Shown in pieces: positions 53,220 through 63,017 of a stretch of 64,000 bases of DNA. This DNA is from Mesorhizobium sp. B2-8-5 (GTDB taxonomy: Bacteria; Pseudomonadota; Alphaproteobacteria; Rhizobiales; Rhizobiaceae). Both the position numbers and the translations under genes were made by a program. Below the pieces are notes generated by a model. That model searched no databases and had not been told where the DNA came from. It worked only from the letters and a program-made list of their open reading frames with translations. Location of the stretch: positions 4,249,501 through 4,313,500 of the forward strand of contig NZ_CP083951.1 in the NCBI RefSeq assembly GCF_006440675.2. Reading direction: 5' to 3'. The stretch's first letter is position 1, and every line of letters starts with the position of its first letter.

Positions 53220-54034
53220 GCAAGAACACAAGGGCCAGGAAGGCAGCCAAGAAGATCGCGGAGCGGCTTCCGCTGCCGAAGAAGAAGGTGACGTGGCCGC
53301 AGGCGCGCGCGTTCTCGGTTCATCTGCTCACGGCGTCAGGATCGTTCCTTGCCTTCCTGTCGCTGGTGGCGGCGAGCGAGGAACGCTGGACGGCGATGTT
53401 CTGGTGGCTGGGGCTGGCGCTTTTCGTCGACGGCATCGACGGCCCGATCGCCAGGAAGCTCGAGGTCAAGGAAATCCTGCCGACGTGGTCAGGCGAGCTC
53501 CTCGACAACATCATCGACTATGTCACTTACGTGCTCATACCGGCCTTCGCGCTCTATCAGCGTGGCTTCATGGGCGAGAACCTGTCTTTCCTGTCCGCCG
53601 CCATCATCGTCGTCTCCAGCGCGATCTACTATGCCGACACCGGCATGAAGACGAAGGAGAACTTCTTCAAGGGGTTCCCGGTCGTCTGGAACATGGTGGT
53701 GTTCACGCTCTTCGTCATAGAGCCGGGCCAATGGGTGTCTTTCGCCGTTGTGGTGGTCGCAGGCATTTTGACCTTCATGCCGATCAACTTCATCCATCCG
53801 GTGCGTGTCGTGCGGCTGAGGCCGGTCAATCTCGGCATGACGCTTTTGTGGTGCGCCTTCGGCGCGCTGGCGCTGGCGCAGGCAGCACTTGCCGCCTTCT
53901 ACGACAAGATCGGCGTGCTGGGAGAGCAGGTCAACAGCTTCACCAAGATCGGCATCACGATCACCGGCCTCTATCTCGCCTGCATCGGAGGCGTCATGCA
54001 GATGTTTCCCAATCTGGGCACCAAGAAGTCCTGA
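53216..54034 (+). CDS. pcs: Phosphatidylcholine synthase
   Basis: A membrane protein of 272 residues with eight predicted helices. The CDP-alcohol phosphotransferase motif is D-G-I-D-G-P-I-A-R...G-E-L-L-D-N-I-I-D (DGIDGPIARKLEV followed by SGELLDNIIDYV). It condenses CDP-diacylglycerol with choline to make phosphatidylcholine, a route found in rhizobia and related bacteria that live with eukaryotes. It starts with GTG at 53216, overlapping the DUF1326 stop by four bases. Confidence 0.95.
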   Translation: MSKNTRARKAAKKIAERLPLPKKKVTWPQARAFSVHLLTASGSFLAFLSLVAASEERWTAMFWWLGLALFVDGIDGPIARKLEVKEILPTWSGELLDNIIDYVTYVLIPAFALYQRGFMGENLSFLSAAIIVVSSAIYYADTGMKTKENFFKGFPVVWNMVVFTLFVIEPGQWVSFAVVVVAGILTFMPINFIHPVRVVRLRPVNLGMTLLWCAFGALALAQAALAAFYDKIGVLGEQVNSFTKIGITITGLYLACIGGVMQMFPNLGTKKS

Positions 54035-54090
54035 TCCTGGATCAGGATAATTTTTGGTCGAATGGTCATCCTGGCGCAGCTGTCTATCGG

Positions 54091-54136
54091 CGCATGACGC
54101 TTCGAAAGCCGGTTCTCCCTTTCGGGATCATGTTCC
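54091..54136. repeat. Degenerate copy of the rhizobial palindromic repeat
   Basis: GCATGACGCTTCGAAAGCC, then GGTTCTCCCTTTCGGGATCATG closely follow the order and spacing of the second hairpin at 16706-16754 (GCATGATC..CGAAACCGGTTC..TTCGGGATCATG). It sits between pcs and the quinone oxidoreductase gene. The arms are less perfect, so this copy is older. Confidence 0.65.
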
Positions 54137-54169
54137 AGATTGTGTACGTGTCATTTAGAGAGTTGAGCG

Positions 54170-55147
54170 ATGTCCAAGGCAATCCGCATCCACGCCAATG
54201 GCGGTCCCGAAGTCCTGGCCTATGAAAATGCCGATCCGGGCCAGCCGGGAGAAGGCCAGATCCTGATCCGGCACACGGCGATCGGCCTCAACTTCATCGA
54301 CGTCTATCACCGCTCAGGGCTTTACCCGCCACCCGGCGGCTTTCCGCTGATCCCGGGCGGCGAGGCGGCAGGGGTCGTGCTGGCGCTCGGTATCGGCGTC
54401 GACTGGCTGAAGCCCGGCGACCGCATTGCCTATGCGGTCAATGTCGGGGCCTATTGCGAGAAACGGGTGATCGCCGCCGACCGTGTGGTCAAGGTGCCGG
54501 ACGGTATCAGCGACGAACAGGCGGCGGCCATGATGCTGAAGGGCATGACGGCCGAATACCTCTTGCGCCGCACCTTTCCCGTCAAGGCCGGCGACACGAT
54601 CCTCTATCACGCTGCCGCTGGCGGCGTCGGCCTGATCCTCGGCCAATGGGCAAAGCATCTCGGCGCGACGGTGATCGGCACCGCGAGCTCCGCCGACAAG
54701 ATCGAGCTCGCCCGGGCGCATGGCTTCGACCACGTCATCAACTACAAGGATCAGGATTTCGTCGCCGGCGTCGCGGCGCTTACGGGCGGGAAGAAATGCG
54801 ACGTCGTCTACGATTCCGTCGGCGCCGACACCTTTCCGGCATCGCTCGATTGCCTGCGGCCGCTCGGCATGTTCGTCAGCTTCGGCCAGTCGTCCGGGCC
54901 GATCCCGCCTTTCTCGATGTCGCTCCTGGCGCAGAAGGGCTCGATCTATGCGACCCGGCCGACGCTGTTTGTCTACAACGCCAAGCGCGAGGATCTGGTG
55001 AAGTCGGCCGAAGCGCTTTTCGACGTGGTCAAGAGCGGCGCCGTCGAGATCAAGATCAACCAGCGCTATGCGCTGAAGGACGCGGCAAAGGCGCAAGCGG
55101 ATCTCGAAGCGCGCAAGACAACGGGAACGACTGTCCTCATTCCCTAG
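54170..55147 (+). CDS. NADPH:quinone oxidoreductase (zeta-crystallin family)
   Basis: A zinc-free MDR-family protein of 325 residues. The start KAIRIHANGGPEVLAYE and the segment GLNFIDVYHRSGLYPPPGGFPLIPGGEAAGVV are typical of QOR; the nucleotide site is AAAGGVGLILGQWAKHLGATVIGTA (AAGGVG). It reduces quinones with NADPH, one electron in many homologues. It is 135 bases after pcs with a repeat between and is probably a separate unit. Confidence 0.93.
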   Translation: MSKAIRIHANGGPEVLAYENADPGQPGEGQILIRHTAIGLNFIDVYHRSGLYPPPGGFPLIPGGEAAGVVLALGIGVDWLKPGDRIAYAVNVGAYCEKRVIAADRVVKVPDGISDEQAAAMMLKGMTAEYLLRRTFPVKAGDTILYHAAAGGVGLILGQWAKHLGATVIGTASSADKIELARAHGFDHVINYKDQDFVAGVAALTGGKKCDVVYDSVGADTFPASLDCLRPLGMFVSFGQSSGPIPPFSMSLLAQKGSIYATRPTLFVYNAKREDLVKSAEALFDVVKSGAVEIKINQRYALKDAAKAQADLEARKTTGTTVLIP

Positions 55148-55403
55148 AGCGCTTTACACTTCGGCATCATGCCTTAGCCGGCTGCCCTGTTTTTCGGCGA
55201 CTTGCCGTCCCCGAAGGCAGGGCCTTGCTCGAAAAGCGTTGTTGATTTGCTGTCGTTCTCTACGGGTCTATCTTAGCCCTTGAGTTTCCGCTGAAATTCT
55301 TGAAGCTCTTTCAAGTCGGGTGCTGCTTTCCGACTGGAGCCGGCCGCGCATACCATGCTTTCGGGAACACAGAACATATCTGGGAAACCAGATGGGAGGC
55401 ACT

Positions 55404-56969
55404 GTGAGTGCAAATCATGACAGGGCGAACCTGCTCGAGGTTCGCGGCCTAACCAAGATATTCGGCACGCTGACGGCGTGCGATCACATCGATCTCAACA
55501 TCGCAAAAGGCGAGATCCACGCGCTGCTCGGCGAGAACGGCGCCGGCAAGTCGACGCTGGTCAAGATGCTGTTCGGATCGCTCGAGCCGAACTCGGGCGA
55601 GATCTTCTGGGACGGCAAGCCGGTCAAGATTACCAGCCCGGGCGCGGCCAAGAAGCTCGGCATCGGCATGGTGTTCCAGCATTTCTCGCTGTTTGAAGCG
55701 CTGACGGCGGCCGAGAACATCGCGCTTTCGCTCAATGACGGCTCGCCGATCAGCAGCATCGCCGCGAAGGCGAGGGCATTGTCCTATAGCTACGGCCTGC
55801 CGCTCGATCCGGATTCGCTGGTCGGAGATCTTTCGGTCGGCGAACGCCAGCGCATCGAGATCATCCGCTGCCTCCTGCAGACGCCGCAGCTCATCATCCT
55901 CGACGAGCCGACCTCGGTGCTGACGCCGCAGGAGGCCGACAAGCTGTTCGAGACGCTGGAGCGCCTGCGCGCCGAAGGCAAATCGATCCTCTACATCTCG
56001 CACCGGCTGGAAGAGGTCAAACGCATCTGCGACCGCGCCACGGTGCTTCGCCACGGCAAGGTCGTCGGCCACTGCAATCCACGAGAGGAGACGGCAGCGT
56101 CGCTTGCCCGCATGATGGTCGGAAGCGAGGTGAAGGCGGTGGTGCGTGCGCCGGCGGAAGGCATCGAAACGGCGCCGGCGCTGCTGGAAATCCGCGGGCT
56201 TACCCGCAAGCCGGCCACCCCTTTCGCCATTCCGCTCAAGAACATCAACCTCACCGTGCGCGCCGGCGAAGTGATCGGCATCGCGGGCGTGGCCGGCAAC
56301 GGCCAGGGCGAGTTCTTCGAATCCGTTTCCGGTGAAGTGCTGCAGCAGGACGCCGGCTCGGTGCGCATTCGCGGCAAGGACGCCGGCGGCCTATCGATCA
56401 CCGGCCGCCGCCTGATGGGCGCCGCCTTCGTGCCGGAAGAGCGTCTCGGCCATGGCGCGGCACCGCGCATGAAGCTTTCGGAGAACCTGCTGCTCTCGCG
56501 TCACGCCACCGACGGCAAGGCGTTCGTCGGCTCAGGCGGCATGGTCAAGAACGGCGCGGTGTACAGCGCCGCGCAGCGCATCATCACGGCCATGGACGTG
56601 CGCAAGAGCGCGCCTGATCCGGAGGCGGCTGCGCTGTCGGGCGGCAATCTGCAGAAATTCATCGTCGGCCGCGAGCTCGACCGCAAACCGAGCGTGATGG
56701 TCGTCAACCAGCCGACCTGGGGCGTCGACGCGGGTGCGGCGGCGCACATCCGCCAAGCGCTGATCGAGCTTGCCCGCAGCGGATCGGCGGTCCTCGTCAT
56801 CAGCCAGGACCTCGACGAGTTGTTCGAACTGTCGGATGCGATCGCCGTCATGCACAACGGAGAACTGTCGGTGCCGCTGCCGATCGCCGAGGCGACGTTC
56901 GAGAAGATCGGCCTGTTGATGGGCGGCGCCGAGCCCGGCCACGCCGAACACAGCCTGGAGGTGGCATGA
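55404..56969 (+). CDS. BMP-type nucleoside/sugar ABC importer, ATP-binding subunit
   Basis: A protein of 521 residues with two ATPase domains. The first has Walker A GENGAGKST, signature LSVGERQRIEI and Walker B LIILDEPTSVL. The second has a degenerate Walker A (GVAGNGQGE) and the signature LSGGNLQKFIVGRELDRKP, as in RbsA/NupO-like proteins. The GTG at 55404 follows GGGAGG; ATG codons at 55392 and 55320 are less well placed. It overlaps the next gene by four bases and begins a four-gene importer operon. Confidence 0.92.
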   Translation: MSANHDRANLLEVRGLTKIFGTLTACDHIDLNIAKGEIHALLGENGAGKSTLVKMLFGSLEPNSGEIFWDGKPVKITSPGAAKKLGIGMVFQHFSLFEALTAAENIALSLNDGSPISSIAAKARALSYSYGLPLDPDSLVGDLSVGERQRIEIIRCLLQTPQLIILDEPTSVLTPQEADKLFETLERLRAEGKSILYISHRLEEVKRICDRATVLRHGKVVGHCNPREETAASLARMMVGSEVKAVVRAPAEGIETAPALLEIRGLTRKPATPFAIPLKNINLTVRAGEVIGIAGVAGNGQGEFFESVSGEVLQQDAGSVRIRGKDAGGLSITGRRLMGAAFVPEERLGHGAAPRMKLSENLLLSRHATDGKAFVGSGGMVKNGAVYSAAQRIITAMDVRKSAPDPEAAALSGGNLQKFIVGRELDRKPSVMVVNQPTWGVDAGAAAHIRQALIELARSGSAVLVISQDLDELFELSDAIAVMHNGELSVPLPIAEATFEKIGLLMGGAEPGHAEHSLEVA

Positions 56970-58096
56970 TGCGCATCGAACTCGTCAAACGCCCGCAGCG
57001 CTCGGCGCTGTTCTCGATGCTGTCGCCCTTCATCGCCTTCGCGCTGACGATCATCGCCGGCGCCATCATGTTCGCCTTGCTCGGCGTCAATCCGCTCAAT
57101 GCCTTCGAGATCTATTTCGTCGAGCCGATCAGCCAGGTCTGGCAGCTGCACGAACTGGCGATCAAGGCAGCACCGCTCATCCTGATCGCGGTCGGCTTGT
57201 CGGTCTGCTACAAGGCCAACATCTGGAACATCGGCGCCGAAGGCCAGTTCATTTTCGGCGCGATCTTCGGCTCGATCATCCCTGTGCTGTTCCCGCAATT
57301 CGAAGGCCCGCTGGTGATCCCGCTGATGCTTCTGCTCGGCATGGTCGGCGGCGCGTTCTACGCTTCCATCCCGGCGTTGTTGAAGACCCGCTTCAGCACC
57401 AACGAGATCCTGACCAGCCTGATGCTTGTCTATGTCGCGCAGCTCTTCCTCGACTGGCTGGTGCGCGGTCCATGGCGCGATCCGCAAGGCCACGGCTTCC
57501 CGCAAACGATCCAGTTCGGCGATTCCGCTGTGCTTCCCGAGCTGATGCCGGATGCCGGCCGCGCCAATTGGGGCTTCGTCTTCGCCCTGGTGGCCGCCGT
57601 GCTGGTCTGGCTGATGATGAGCCGCATGCTCAAGGGTTTCGAGGTGCGCGTGCTGGGCTCCAGCCCAAGGGCAGGGCGCTTCGCCGGCTTCGGCTTCAAC
57701 CGGATGGTGTTTTTCACCTTCCTTCTGTCCGGCGCGCTGGCCGGCCTTGCAGGCATTTCGGAAGTCTCCGGCGCCATCGGCCAGTTGCAGCCGGTGATAT
57801 CGCCCGGCTACGGCTTCACCGCCATCATCGTCGCCTTCCTCGGCCGGCTCAATCCGCTGGGTATCGTGGCCGCGGGCCTGGTGCTGGCGCTGACCTATCT
57901 GGGCGGCGAGGCGGTTCAGAGCGCCCTCGGCATTTCCGACAAGGTGGCGCGCGTCTTCCAGGGCATGCTTTTGTTCTTCGTGCTCGGCTGCGACACGCTC
58001 ATCCATTACCGCATTCGCCTGATCGGCATGGCACTGACGAAGCCGAACGGCGCGGCGCAGCTCGAGGCGGCGCCCAAGCTCGAGGAGGCCCGCTGA
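56966..58096 (+). CDS. BMP-type ABC importer permease 1 (NupP-like)
   Basis: A protein of 376 residues with about nine membrane helices. The family region GVNPLNAFEIYFVEPISQVWQLHELAIKAAPLILIAVGL and the later NIWNIGAEGQFIFGAI are typical of BPD_transp_2 proteins for purine nucleosides. The start at 56966 overlaps the ATPase stop, and its stop overlaps the next start by one base (TGATG), so the three membrane genes are coupled. Confidence 0.92.
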   Translation: MMRIELVKRPQRSALFSMLSPFIAFALTIIAGAIMFALLGVNPLNAFEIYFVEPISQVWQLHELAIKAAPLILIAVGLSVCYKANIWNIGAEGQFIFGAIFGSIIPVLFPQFEGPLVIPLMLLLGMVGGAFYASIPALLKTRFSTNEILTSLMLVYVAQLFLDWLVRGPWRDPQGHGFPQTIQFGDSAVLPELMPDAGRANWGFVFALVAAVLVWLMMSRMLKGFEVRVLGSSPRAGRFAGFGFNRMVFFTFLLSGALAGLAGISEVSGAIGQLQPVISPGYGFTAIIVAFLGRLNPLGIVAAGLVLALTYLGGEAVQSALGISDKVARVFQGMLLFFVLGCDTLIHYRIRLIGMALTKPNGAAQLEAAPKLEEAR

Positions 58097-59016
58097 TGGA
58101 CATCGCCGTCAACATCCTTTTGACCATTGCGACCGCGGCGACGCCGCTACTAATCGCGGCGATCGGTGAGCTGGTGGTCGAGCGCTCCGGTGTGCTCAAT
58201 CTCGGCGTCGAGGGCATGATGATCATGGGCGCCGTCGGCGGCTTCGGTGCCGGCTACCTCACCGGGTCGCCGTGGATCGGCCTGCTTGCCGCTATCATCG
58301 TTGGCGCGCTGTTCTCGCTGCTGTTCGCCGTCATGACGCTGTCGCTCGCGACCAACCAGGTGGCGACCGGCCTGTCGCTGACGCTGCTCGGTCTCGGCCT
58401 TTCCGGCATGATCGGCACCAGCTTTGTCGGCCAGCCGGGCGTGAGATTGCCAAATCTCGACATCCCGGGGATCAGCTCGATCCCGGTCGTCGGCAGGCTG
58501 ATCTTCGGCCAGGATCCGGTCTTCTACATCTCGATCGCGCTGACCGCGGCGGTGATGTGGTTCCTGTTCAAGACGCGCACAGGGCTTACGCTTCGCTCGA
58601 TCGGCGACAGCCATACGTCTGCGCACGCGCTTGGCATCAAGGTCATCCGCTACCGCTATCTCGCCGTGATCTTCGGCGGCGGCTGCGCCGGCCTTGCCGG
58701 CGGCCACCTGTCGCTGGTCTACACGCCGCAATGGGTAGAAAACATGAGCGCGGGCCGCGGCTGGATCGCGCTGGCGCTGGTGGTGTTCGCTTCCTGGCGC
58801 CCGTGGCGGGTGCTGGCCGGCGCTTACATCTTCGGCGCAGTGTGGATCGGCCAGCTTCATGCACAGGCTTTTGGCATTCCGGTGCCTTCGCAGTTTCTTT
58901 CTTCGCTGCCCTATCTGGCAACCGTCGTGGTTCTCGTTCTAATCTCGCGCAACAAGCGGCTGACGATGATGAACACGCCGGCTTCGTTGGGGCAGCCATT
59001 TGTTCCGGATCGTTGA
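58096..59016 (+). CDS. BMP-type ABC importer permease 2 (NupQ-like)
   Basis: A protein of 306 residues. The start LLTIATAATPLLIAAIGELVVERSGVLNLGVEGMM and the later SFVGQPGVRLP belong to the same family. GDSHTSAHALGIKVIRYRYLAV is the conserved cytoplasmic loop for the ATPase. It pairs with permease 1 to form the channel. The start ATG overlaps the last base of the previous stop codon. Confidence 0.92.
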   Translation: MDIAVNILLTIATAATPLLIAAIGELVVERSGVLNLGVEGMMIMGAVGGFGAGYLTGSPWIGLLAAIIVGALFSLLFAVMTLSLATNQVATGLSLTLLGLGLSGMIGTSFVGQPGVRLPNLDIPGISSIPVVGRLIFGQDPVFYISIALTAAVMWFLFKTRTGLTLRSIGDSHTSAHALGIKVIRYRYLAVIFGGGCAGLAGGHLSLVYTPQWVENMSAGRGWIALALVVFASWRPWRVLAGAYIFGAVWIGQLHAQAFGIPVPSQFLSSLPYLATVVVLVLISRNKRLTMMNTPASLGQPFVPDR

Positions 59017-59067
59017 CAACAACAAAAAGACGGGAAGCTCCAAGGCTTAACTCAGAGAGGTAACACA

Positions 59068-60135
59068 ATGAAAAAACTGCTTATTGCGTTGATGACCACG
59101 GCCGCTGCCCTGTCCCTGGCGGCAACCGCCCAGGCCGCCGACAAGCTCAAGGCCTGCTGGGTCTACACGGGTCCGATCGGCGACTTCGGCTACTCCTACC
59201 AGCACGACCAGGGCCGGCTCGAAGTCGAAAAGGCGCTCGGCGACAAGGTCGAGACCGCCTATCTCGAAAACGTCTCGGAGGGCCCGGACGCCGACCGCGC
59301 TTTCGAGCGCCTGGCGCGCGAGAATTGCAAGATCATCTTCGGCACTTCCTTCGGCTTCATGGATGCCGAGGTGAAGGTCGCCAAGAAGTTTCCCAAGGTG
59401 ATGTTCGAGCATGCCACCGGCTTCAAGACCGGCGACAATCTCGGCATCTACAATGCGCGCTTCTATGAAGGCCGCTATGTGCTCGGCCAGATCGCGGCCA
59501 AGGAATCGAAGAAGGGCCTCGCCGGCTACATCGTTTCCTTCCCGATCCCGGAAGTGGTGATGGGCATCAACTCCTTCATCCTCGGCGCCCAATCGGTCAA
59601 TCCCGACTTCAAGGTGAAGATCGTGTGGGTGAACTCCTGGTTCGATCCGGGCAAGGAAGCCGACGCCGCCAAGGCGCTGTTCGACCAGGGCGCCGACATC
59701 ATCGTCCAGCACACCGATTCGACCGCCGCGCTGCAGGTCGCCGAGGAGCGCAAGCTGCATGGTTTCGGCCAGTCGTCCGACATGATCAAGTTCGCGCCGA
59801 ACGCGCAGCTGACCTCGCTGACCGACGAATGGGGCCCGTACTATATCAGCCGCGTCCAGGCGGCGCTCGACGGCAGCTGGAAGCCGGACAATGTCTGGCT
59901 CGGCATCAAGGACGGCGCGGTCAAGCTCGCTCCCTTCACCAACATGCCCGACGACGTGAAGGCGATGGCGGAGGCAACCGAGAAGAAGATCGCTGGCGGC
60001 TGGAATCCCTTCACTGGACCGGTGTCCAAGCAGGATGGCTCGCCCTGGCTGAAGGACGGCGAGGTCGCCGACGACGGCACGCTGCTCGGCATGAATTTCT
60101 ACGTCAAGGGCATCGACGACAAGCTGCCGCAGTAA
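59068..60135 (+). CDS. BMP-family periplasmic substrate-binding protein
   Basis: A protein of 355 residues with a signal peptide (cleavage near AQA-AD). The mature part begins KLKACWVYTGPIGDFGYSYQHDQGRLEVEKALGD, with the BMP signature ENVSEGPDADRAFERLARENCKIIFGTSFGFMD. It lacks a lipoprotein Cys, unlike many BMP proteins. The likely ligand is a purine nucleoside (or a related nucleobase-sugar compound). It comes last in the operon, with its own GAGAGG ribosome-binding site and a strong terminator behind. Confidence 0.93.
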   Translation: MKKLLIALMTTAAALSLAATAQAADKLKACWVYTGPIGDFGYSYQHDQGRLEVEKALGDKVETAYLENVSEGPDADRAFERLARENCKIIFGTSFGFMDAEVKVAKKFPKVMFEHATGFKTGDNLGIYNARFYEGRYVLGQIAAKESKKGLAGYIVSFPIPEVVMGINSFILGAQSVNPDFKVKIVWVNSWFDPGKEADAAKALFDQGADIIVQHTDSTAALQVAEERKLHGFGQSSDMIKFAPNAQLTSLTDEWGPYYISRVQAALDGSWKPDNVWLGIKDGAVKLAPFTNMPDDVKAMAEATEKKIAGGWNPFTGPVSKQDGSPWLKDGEVADDGTLLGMNFYVKGIDDKLPQ

Positions 60136-60160
60136 GCGGCAAGTCGCGGAACCGAAACGG

Positions 60161-60186
60161 AAAAGGGCGCCGCAGGGCGCCCTTTT
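60161..60186 (+). terminator. Rho-independent terminator of the BMP importer operon
   Basis: AAAAGGGCGCC pairs with GGCGCCCTTTT over the loop GCAG, followed by more T. It also lies 32 bases from the convergent rimO stop codon. Confidence 0.92.
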
Positions 60187-60217
60187 TCTTTGAAACTGCG
60201 AGGGTTCGCGTGGGCTG

Positions 60218-61531
60218 TCAGACCGCCGAGCCGTAAAGGTCGTAAGCATCCGCGCGGTCGATCTTGACCGTGACGATCTCGCCGGCGCGCAGCGGCCGCC
60301 GCGACTGGATGTGCACCGAGCCGTCGATCTCCGGCGCGTCGTATTTGGTGCGGCCTTTGCCGGATGTGCCATGCGCCTCGTCGATCAGCACCGGCAGGCG
60401 CTTGCCGACCTTCCTGGCGAGCTGTGCTGCCGAGATTTTCTGCTGGCGCTGCATGAAACGGTGCCAGCGCGCTTCCTTGATCTCCTGCGGCACCTGCTCC
60501 AGCCCGAGGTCGTTGGAGCGCGCGCCCTTGACCGGCTCGTATTTGAAACAGCCGGCGCGGTCGATCCTGGCTTCGTCCAGCCAGTCGAGCAGCATCTGAA
60601 AATCGTCTTCGGTCTCGCCGGGAAAACCGACGATGAAGGTCGAGCGGATGGCGAGGTCAGGGCAGACCTCGCGCCAGCCGCGGATCCGGTCCAGCGTCTT
60701 TTCGCCATGCGCGGGGCGCCGCATGTTCTTCAGCACCTGCGGTGAGGCGTGCTGGAAGGGGATGTCGAGATAGGGGAGGATCTTCCCTTCGGCCATCAGC
60801 GGAATGACGTCGGCGACATGCGGGTACGGGTACACATAATGCATGCGTATCCAGATGCCGAGCTTGCCTAGCTCCTCGGCGAGGTCGAGGAATTTCGCCC
60901 GCACCTCGCGATCGCCGAACATCGACGTCTGGTATTTGATGTCGATGCCGTAGGCGCTGGTGTCTTGCGAGATGACGAGGATCTCCTTGACGCCGGCCTT
61001 GGCGAGCTTTTCGGCTTCGCGCAGCACATCCGCGGCCGGGCGCGAGACGAGGTCGCCGCGCAATGCCGGGATGATGCAGAAGGTGCAGCGGTTGTTGCAG
61101 CCCTCGGAAATCTTCAGATAGGCGTAGTGGCGCGGGGTGAGCTTCACGCCCTGTGGCGGCAGCAGATCGACATAGGGATCGTGGCTCGGCGGAGCCGCCT
61201 CGTGAACCGCCGCCATCACGCTCTCATAGGCCTGCGGGCCGGTGATCGCCAACACATTGGGGTGTTTTTCGCGGATGACCTCCGGCTCGGCACCGAGGCA
61301 GCCTGTGACGATGACGCGACCGTTCTCCGACAGCGCCGAGCCGATGGCGTTGAGCGACTCGTCGCGCGCGGAATCGAGGAAGCCGCAGGTGTTGACCACG
61401 ACGAGGTCGGCGCCGTCATGCTTGCGCGCGATCTCGTAGCCTTCGGCGCGAAGCCGCGTGATGATGCGCTCGGAATCGACGAGCGCCTTCGGGCATCCAA
61501 GACTGACGAAACTGACGCGTGGGGCGGACAT
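60218..61531 (-). CDS. rimO: Ribosomal protein S12 methylthiotransferase RimO
   Basis: A radical-SAM protein of 437 residues. The N-terminal UPF0004 domain starts [19 protein letters not shown], with further cluster Cys in [13 protein letters not shown] and [10 protein letters not shown]. The SAM-cluster motif is [14 protein letters not shown], and a TRAM domain closes the C-terminus ([31 protein letters not shown], seen as [16 protein letters not shown]). It adds a methylthio group to Asp88 of ribosomal protein S12. Confidence 0.96.
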   Translation of the reverse strand: MSAPRVSFVSLGCPKALVDSERIITRLRAEGYEIARKHDGADLVVVNTCGFLDSARDESLNAIGSALSENGRVIVTGCLGAEPEVIREKHPNVLAITGPQAYESVMAAVHEAAPPSHDPYVDLLPPQGVKLTPRHYAYLKISEGCNNRCTFCIIPALRGDLVSRPAADVLREAEKLAKAGVKEILVISQDTSAYGIDIKYQTSMFGDREVRAKFLDLAEELGKLGIWIRMHYVYPYPHVADVIPLMAEGKILPYLDIPFQHASPQVLKNMRRPAHGEKTLDRIRGWREVCPDLAIRSTFIVGFPGETEDDFQMLLDWLDEARIDRAGCFKYEPVKGARSNDLGLEQVPQEIKEARWHRFMQRQQKISAAQLARKVGKRLPVLIDEAHGTSGKGRTKYDAPEIDGSVHIQSRRPLRAGEIVTVKIDRADAYDLYGSAV

Positions 61532-61708
61532 GGACTTTTTTCCAAGAGATGGAGCGAGATCGAGGATTGAGCCTCAGGCTCCGGAGATCGATCTACGCGC
61601 GCGGCTTTGAGCCATTTCGCGCGGCGCAATAGCACGCTTCGGCAGAGATGCAAACCTGCCAGCCGGCCAGGAAAAAGGCGATGCGGCAAACGCTCGCCTG
61701 AAAAGGCG

Positions 61709-62395
61709 TCAGTGGCCGTCCGGCCCGAACCATGGCGCTAGGAAGGCAAAATGGTCGGGAAACTGCTGCACGGCGCCTCCCAGAAGCATGTTCACCGCGA
61801 CATAGAGGATGATCAGCAGGCCGACATAGGCGATCCAGCGGTACTTGTGCAGCAGGCGCGCGACGAAGGATGCGGCAAAGCCCATCAGCGCGATCGAAAG
61901 GACCAATCCGATGATCAGCACCGTGGGATGCTTCATGGCCGCGCCGGCAACGGCGAGCACGTTGTCGAGCGACATCGAAACGTCGGCGATGACGATCTGC
62001 CAGGCGGCTTGCGAGAAGGTCTTGCGCGGGCCCTTGCCAGCGATCCTGCCGTCCTTGTTGTAGTCGCCGTTCGACAGCGCTTCTGTCGCGTCGCGCTCAT
62101 CCTCGTGGCTGACGCGCAGCTCGCGCCACATCTTCCAGCACACCCACAGAAGCAGGAGCCCGCCAGCGATGAGTAGCATCGGGCCGATGCTCAGCAGCCA
62201 TTGCGTGATCAGGGCAAAGATTATGCGCAGGACAGTGGCTGCCGCGATGCCGACCAGGATGGCGCGCTTGCGCTGATCCGCGGGAAGCCCGGCCGCCGCC
62301 AAGCCGATCACAATCGCGTTGTCGCCCGCGAGCGCGAGGTCGATTGCGACGACCTGGAGGAGAGCCGAAAGGCCTGCGGCAGTGAATATTTCCAT
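61709..62395 (-). CDS. TerC-family integral membrane protein
   Basis: A protein of 228 residues with about seven helices. The TerC signature has AIDLALAGDNAIVIGLAAAGLP and later IVIADVSMSLDNVLAVAGAA, with the paired Asp-Asn motifs that may bind metal. A charged cytosolic loop (residues about 90-125) contains SNGDYNKDGRIAGKGPRKTF. The family has been linked to manganese export and tellurite resistance. No ter or alx leader element was recognised; a 177-base gap separates it from rimO. Confidence 0.9.
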   Translation of the reverse strand: MEIFTAAGLSALLQVVAIDLALAGDNAIVIGLAAAGLPADQRKRAILVGIAAATVLRIIFALITQWLLSIGPMLLIAGGLLLLWVCWKMWRELRVSHEDERDATEALSNGDYNKDGRIAGKGPRKTFSQAAWQIVIADVSMSLDNVLAVAGAAMKHPTVLIIGLVLSIALMGFAASFVARLLHKYRWIAYVGLLIILYVAVNMLLGGAVQQFPDHFAFLAPWFGPDGH

Positions 62396-62562
62396 CGACT
62401 AGAAATCCTTGCCTGAAATCAGCGTAGCCTTTACCGAGACGGCCCTAAAGGCATGGTCCATCGGCGTCAAGGCGCAGGTTTGGACATCGCCGGAAAACAA
62501 CGCCGGCGGCGCAAGCCCTCAAGGATTTCGGGTGGTCGCCGGCAAGCTGGCGAGGCCGAAAA

Positions 62563-62952
62563 CTAGTCGTAGAGATTATATTTGGCCCAGTCGGATTCCG
62601 GGATTTCGTCGCCGATCTTGTAGCGGAACTGCAGCACTTGCATGTGGTCCGGCGCGGTTTGGCATTTGAACTTCAGCCGGTACCATTGGCCATTGCTGCG
62701 GAAGGCGGCGCCCGAGCTTTTGATGGCATCGGCGCTCATTTGCGGTGTGGCGAAGGCGTAGGCCACGACGCGGTCGGCCTTGTAGTTGCGATCGTCGTGG
62801 CTGATCCGGTCGAGCACCTCGGCGTCACAGCGCTGCTCGAGGCGAGTCTGCGGATCGAGTTTCATCAGGCCGGCGCGCAACGCATTGTCCATCGCCTTGG
62901 CCGGCAAGACCGGCGTCAGCGACGCCAGAACCATCAGGCAGAGCTTTTTCAT
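62563..62952 (-). CDS. DUF930 domain secreted protein
   Basis: A protein of 129 residues with a signal peptide (cleavage near AKA-MD). The DUF930 core covers LMKLDPQTRLEQRCDAEVLDRIS and DRVVAYAFATPQM, with QWYRLKFKCQTAPDHM near the end and two conserved Cys. The domain is found mostly in Rhizobiales and has no known function. The ATG at 62952 gives a normal signal peptide. Confidence 0.88.
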   Translation of the reverse strand: MKKLCLMVLASLTPVLPAKAMDNALRAGLMKLDPQTRLEQRCDAEVLDRISHDDRNYKADRVVAYAFATPQMSADAIKSSGAAFRSNGQWYRLKFKCQTAPDHMQVLQFRYKIGDEIPESDWAKYNLYD

Positions 62953-63017
62953 GGGCGCGAGAAGCAGCATATTTTGTCTGAGAAATCAAATGAACGGTGT
63001 TTTACCAACTGTTGACC

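Noticed and set aside
55148..55403. Purine riboswitch ahead of the nucleoside importer operon
   Set aside because: The three-way junction core of purine riboswitches was not found; the gap contains only a degenerate repeat-like stretch and the ribosome-binding site.
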